A DNA stretch of 22,363 nucleotides from a virus: IMG/VR virus record IMGVR_UViG_3300027906_000170, positions 1-22,363 of that record; one strand, given 5' to 3'. Shown one piece after another: positions 19,514 through 22,363 of this stretch. The position numbers were made by a program, and so were the translations under genes. How positions within the stretch are numbered: position 1 is the first letter of the stretch; each line of letters begins with the position of its first letter. Below the pieces are notes generated by a model. It made no database searches, was not told where the DNA came from, and saw nothing but the letters and a program-made list of their open reading frames with translations.

Positions 19514-21232
19514 ATGACTAATACTTCGCATGAACAGCATGGCGGCAACGTCAGCAAAGTCAGGGGACAGAAGACTCGTGAATTGTTCCTTGAAGGACTC
19601 GCGGAGCATGGAACTATCTCTAAGGCGTGTACTGTCGCTGGTGTCACACGATCCGCTTATGATAAGTGGAGACAACGCATACCTGACTTCGCTGAGAAAG
19701 CGGACGCTATCAGGAGCAAAGCGCTCGCTGACGGCGGCATGGAGAAGTGGGACGGCACTTTTCAAAGTTTCAGAAGTCACTATTTCGGCCACATGTCCCC
19801 GTGGTTCCATATCAAAGCCATTGAAGCGTATGAAAACACACCACCCGGAAACATCACCCTCATCCTTTGGCCTCCAGAACACGGCAAAACAACGCTCGCC
19901 GAGGACTACTTCTGCTACAAACTGGCGACCAACCCCGAATTCAGGATCACTGTCGGATCTGAGGGCCAAGACATGGCGCGCAAAATTCTTGGGCGTATAC
20001 GTAGCCGGATGGAACCTCATGGACCTTTCCCTAAATATGTAGCCAAATATGGACCTTTCGTACCTCAAAACCAGAGTGGTCGTAAAACTGCTCAAGCTTG
20101 GGGTGCTGATTATTTTAACGTGTTTAAAAAGGCTAGTCACGATGAGCGTGATTATTCGATGGTTTCTTTAGGTTGGAGATCGAAGATTGCTGGTACACGT
20201 ACTGACCATTTGCATATTGATGATATTCAGTCTCGTGTTTCTTTAAATCTTACCGAACAGATGTTCGAGATTTTCCGTCAGGACTGGTTAACTCGTCCGG
20301 GTGAGAATGGGCGAACGAGTATTAATGGTACTCGTGTGGGTGAAGACGATTTTTATGAAAGGGTAATGAATGAAATAGATCCAGATATTCTTTCTGTGAT
20401 TAGATTCCCTGCAATCGTTACTAATGATGAGGGCGAGCCAGAACCGTTGTGGCCTGAAATGTTTTCTATGGATGCTCTTGACAGGATTAAACGTAAAGTT
20501 GGGGAAGAAGCATGGTCGCGTAACTATATGCAACAGCCAAGTTCTTCTGCTGAAGCTACGTTCGATGAGGAATCTATACAGAAATGTTTGAATCCTTTAC
20601 GTTCGGTGAATCATCACCCACCAAAGAATTGCACTGTTTACATTGGGTTAGACCCTGCTTTGGGTTCCAATAACTGTGTGATAGCGGCTACTCCACATGA
20701 GGATAAGTTGAAGATTCTTTTCGTTAGAGAAGATGTCGGTCTTACACGTAATGAGCAGATACTCGGTATTGTTGAAGAAGCAGTACTTAGATGTGGGCAG
20801 AATGGTGCGACTGTATCGGATGTTGTGATTGAAGCGATGGTATTCCAGAAAGGTTTATCTCGTGATGAGCGTCTTATAGAAATGACTGAACGATATGGAT
20901 TCCGTGTAAGAGAACATTTAACTGGTGTGAATAAATATGATGAAACTATTGGTGTTCCTTCTATGGCTTTGTCGTTTATGCGTGGTGAAATTGACATCCC
21001 TTATGCAGATGATCCATCCACACGCCACCAATCTGACGAACTAATAAGACAGTTGAAAGCATGGCGACCATTAAAACGAGGCACTAAACTAAGACAGGAT
21101 CAAGTGATGGCACTATGGTTCATATGGATACTATGGAGACAAAGGAAACAATCATATAGTGTTGACTCTTCACAATTCAGCTTTAAGGGACTACCTTGGA
21201 AGACAGGTATGTCCAAAAGTAAGGTTTTTTAA
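19514..21232 (+). CDS. terL: Terminase large subunit with N-terminal helix-turn-helix
   Basis: A 572-residue packaging motor. Residues 19-58 (ELFLEGLAEHGTISKACTVAGVTRSAYDKWR) form a helix-turn-helix like that of small terminase subunits. The ATPase follows with Walker A PPEHGKT (120-126) and Walker B HLHIDD (232-237). The C-terminal RNase H-like nuclease begins at YIGLDPALGS with D380 and continues through VVIEAMVFQKG (437-447). It cuts concatemers and drives DNA into the prohead. No separate small terminase is in the window, so the N-terminal domain may supply DNA recognition. Codon use changes within the gene: before about 20030 C-ending codons are common, after it T-ending codons prevail, which hints at a recombination joint. 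The start has GAGGGACC upstream. Confidence 0.92.
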   Translation: MTNTSHEQHGGNVSKVRGQKTRELFLEGLAEHGTISKACTVAGVTRSAYDKWRQRIPDFAEKADAIRSKALADGGMEKWDGTFQSFRSHYFGHMSPWFHIKAIEAYENTPPGNITLILWPPEHGKTTLAEDYFCYKLATNPEFRITVGSEGQDMARKILGRIRSRMEPHGPFPKYVAKYGPFVPQNQSGRKTAQAWGADYFNVFKKASHDERDYSMVSLGWRSKIAGTRTDHLHIDDIQSRVSLNLTEQMFEIFRQDWLTRPGENGRTSINGTRVGEDDFYERVMNEIDPDILSVIRFPAIVTNDEGEPEPLWPEMFSMDALDRIKRKVGEEAWSRNYMQQPSSSAEATFDEESIQKCLNPLRSVNHHPPKNCTVYIGLDPALGSNNCVIAATPHEDKLKILFVREDVGLTRNEQILGIVEEAVLRCGQNGATVSDVVIEAMVFQKGLSRDERLIEMTERYGFRVREHLTGVNKYDETIGVPSMALSFMRGEIDIPYADDPSTRHQSDELIRQLKAWRPLKRGTKLRQDQVMALWFIWILWRQRKQSYSVDSSQFSFKGLPWKTGMSKSKVF

Positions 21233-22363
21233 TGTATACCTTTGATGAAATAGTAGGGATTATAAGACAAAGGCAAGAAGCTCAAAGCCCGTTATTGGAA
21301 AGAATGCTTGATGTCAAAGAAAGATATAACGGTGATTATGTTATACCGCTTCCTACTATGGATGAAGAACCTGTTTTACCGCCGCTAACCCCTGCGCTTA
21401 TAGCAGAGAATATTGATGCTGTAGCTCAACGAGCCTCATCAGTTATGCCTTTCATTGGATGTCCTGCTATTGATCCTTCTAAAGAAAGAGGAGTTAGATC
21501 ACGGGAGTATGCTGATATTCGTAGACGGGCATTAGCGGCGACTTGGTATTCATCAAAATATAAAGTTAAAATACGTCGAGCTTATAGACATTTAGCTGGT
21601 TATGCCACATCGTGTTTAGTGGTAACTCCAGATTTTGAAAAAGGTTTACCGCGTATTGATGTTCGGGATCCTCTTGGTGTATACCCGGAACCTAAAGCAT
21701 ATGAAGATGTAGATCCACCTCGTAACTGCGGGTTTATTTATGGCAAATCAGGCGATTGGTTACGCGCTCATTATCCTGCCGCTAGACAAGAAAATGGTGG
21801 ACCTGTTGCTTCAGATGATAATGCCCGTCAAGAATTGTGGGATGTATGCGAGTGGCTAGATAGTGACCATATTGTTATAGGGATTATGGGGCCAAGATAT
21901 AATCATTACAATCAAACATACCCATATCACAGTACACAAATAGAGCTTTCTCGTGCGCCTAACAAATCTGGTATGCCGTGTGTCATAACTCCGGGTCGTA
22001 TTACTTTAGATAAAATAGCTTCTTCTGTTTCCAATGTTGTAGGGATCGTGGATCTTATGTCAAAAATGATGGCATTGGAAATACTTGCACAAGAAAAAGC
22101 AATCTTCCCTGACAGGTATATAATAGGACGATCGGGTCAGGTACCCATGATCGTCGGAGGTGAATGGAAGGACGGTCGTGAAGGCGAGGTGAATGTACTC
22201 CTCGATGCAGAATCTATTGGCGAATTAAGATCAACACCTGATCCGAGTACAAACATTGCGATCGACAGATTGGAAAGAAATGCTCGTATTTCAACAGGAA
22301 CCGTACCCCAGATTGGTGGAGAAACTTACGGAGCGCTCCGTACCGGTAGAGGAATCGATTCCC
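21232..22363 (+). CDS. Phage portal protein, N-terminal part, cut by the window edge
   Basis: The ATG at 21232 overlaps the terminase TAA (TAATG), and the frame is open for 377 codons to the edge. The sequence shows portal features: an N-terminal helical region (EIVGIIRQRQEAQSPLLERMLDVKERY), IAENIDAVAQRASSVMP, RRRALAATWYSSKYKVKIRRAYRHLAGYATSCLVV, the DVRDPLGVYPEP motif that is typical of portal wing segments, and NVVGIVDLMSKMMALEILAQEKAIFPDRY near the stem. Gene order terminase-portal is classic. The portal ring is the gate for DNA packaging and the nucleus of head assembly. The C-terminal part lies outside the window. Confidence 0.85.
   Translation, partial: MYTFDEIVGIIRQRQEAQSPLLERMLDVKERYNGDYVIPLPTMDEEPVLPPLTPALIAENIDAVAQRASSVMPFIGCPAIDPSKERGVRSREYADIRRRALAATWYSSKYKVKIRRAYRHLAGYATSCLVVTPDFEKGLPRIDVRDPLGVYPEPKAYEDVDPPRNCGFIYGKSGDWLRAHYPAARQENGGPVASDDNARQELWDVCEWLDSDHIVIGIMGPRYNHYNQTYPYHSTQIELSRAPNKSGMPCVITPGRITLDKIASSVSNVVGIVDLMSKMMALEILAQEKAIFPDRYIIGRSGQVPMIVGGEWKDGREGEVNVLLDAESIGELRSTPDPSTNIAIDRLERNARISTGTVPQIGGETYGALRTGRGIDS

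Noticed and set aside
19442-20140. A 232-residue minus-strand frame opposite terminase
   Set aside because: It is antisense to the conserved HTH and Walker A part of the large terminase, and its openness follows from the codon bias of that region.

Overview
The window is a contiguous piece of a tailed double-stranded DNA phage genome. A WhiB-type transcription factor (5123-5443) is the best host clue: that family belongs to Actinobacteria and their phages. The AT-leaning composition, tight gene packing and a halogenase plus Fe(II)/2-oxoglutarate oxygenase cassette resemble uncultured aquatic actinophages more than cultured soil actinophages. This host and habitat reading is inference. No tRNA, integrase, lysis gene or DNA polymerase is visible here.

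Layout. At 1-1226 (+) are the tail of a small gene and a calcineurin-like metallophosphoesterase. From 5443 down to 1212 (-) runs a DNA-metabolism block: WhiB, a small protein, a DUF932 protein, a small protein, a Cas4-like PD-(D/E)XK nuclease, a recombination-directionality-factor-like protein, an HNH endonuclease and two small proteins. A 380-base gene-free stretch (5444-5826) carries four copies of a 15-base site and several palindromes. From 8710 down to 5831 (-) runs an early-type operon of mostly unknown small proteins, several with Cys4 zinc-ribbon patterns, ending in single-stranded DNA-binding protein. A second gene-free stretch (8711-9037) has GC-rich palindromes and a very long intrinsic terminator that ends a separate three-gene minus-strand unit (10358-9038).

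From about 10370 to 11665 there is 1.3 kb without a credible gene. It is packed with nested, compensating inverted repeats, including two abutting domains each closed by about 19 base pairs, a likely pseudoknot and a recurring hairpin whose outer stem changes on both sides from copy to copy. This is best read as a giant structured noncoding RNA, comparable in size and style to the GOLLD and ROOL classes of phage RNAs. Whether it belongs to a known class needs a covariance-model search.

From 11721 to the right edge (+) lies the virion block: tail and fibre proteins (including a glycine-rich tip-like protein and three related small fibre proteins), a tail-assembly-chaperone-like protein, two Fe(II)/2OG oxygenases, a flavin-dependent halogenase, a 20-residue-repeat protein, a small Ig-like protein, the large terminase and the start of the portal. 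Many genes here and on the minus strand join through TAATG, ATGA or TAGTG overlaps, so translation is probably coupled. The oxygenases and halogenase sit inside the fibre-to-terminase transcript, which suggests late expression and possibly modification of virion or host surface molecules; the substrates are unknown.

Several genes of 48-59 codons and the portal fragment open at the window edge were read directly from the sequence. Start sites were adjusted where a Shine-Dalgarno sequence or stop/start overlap favoured an internal start.
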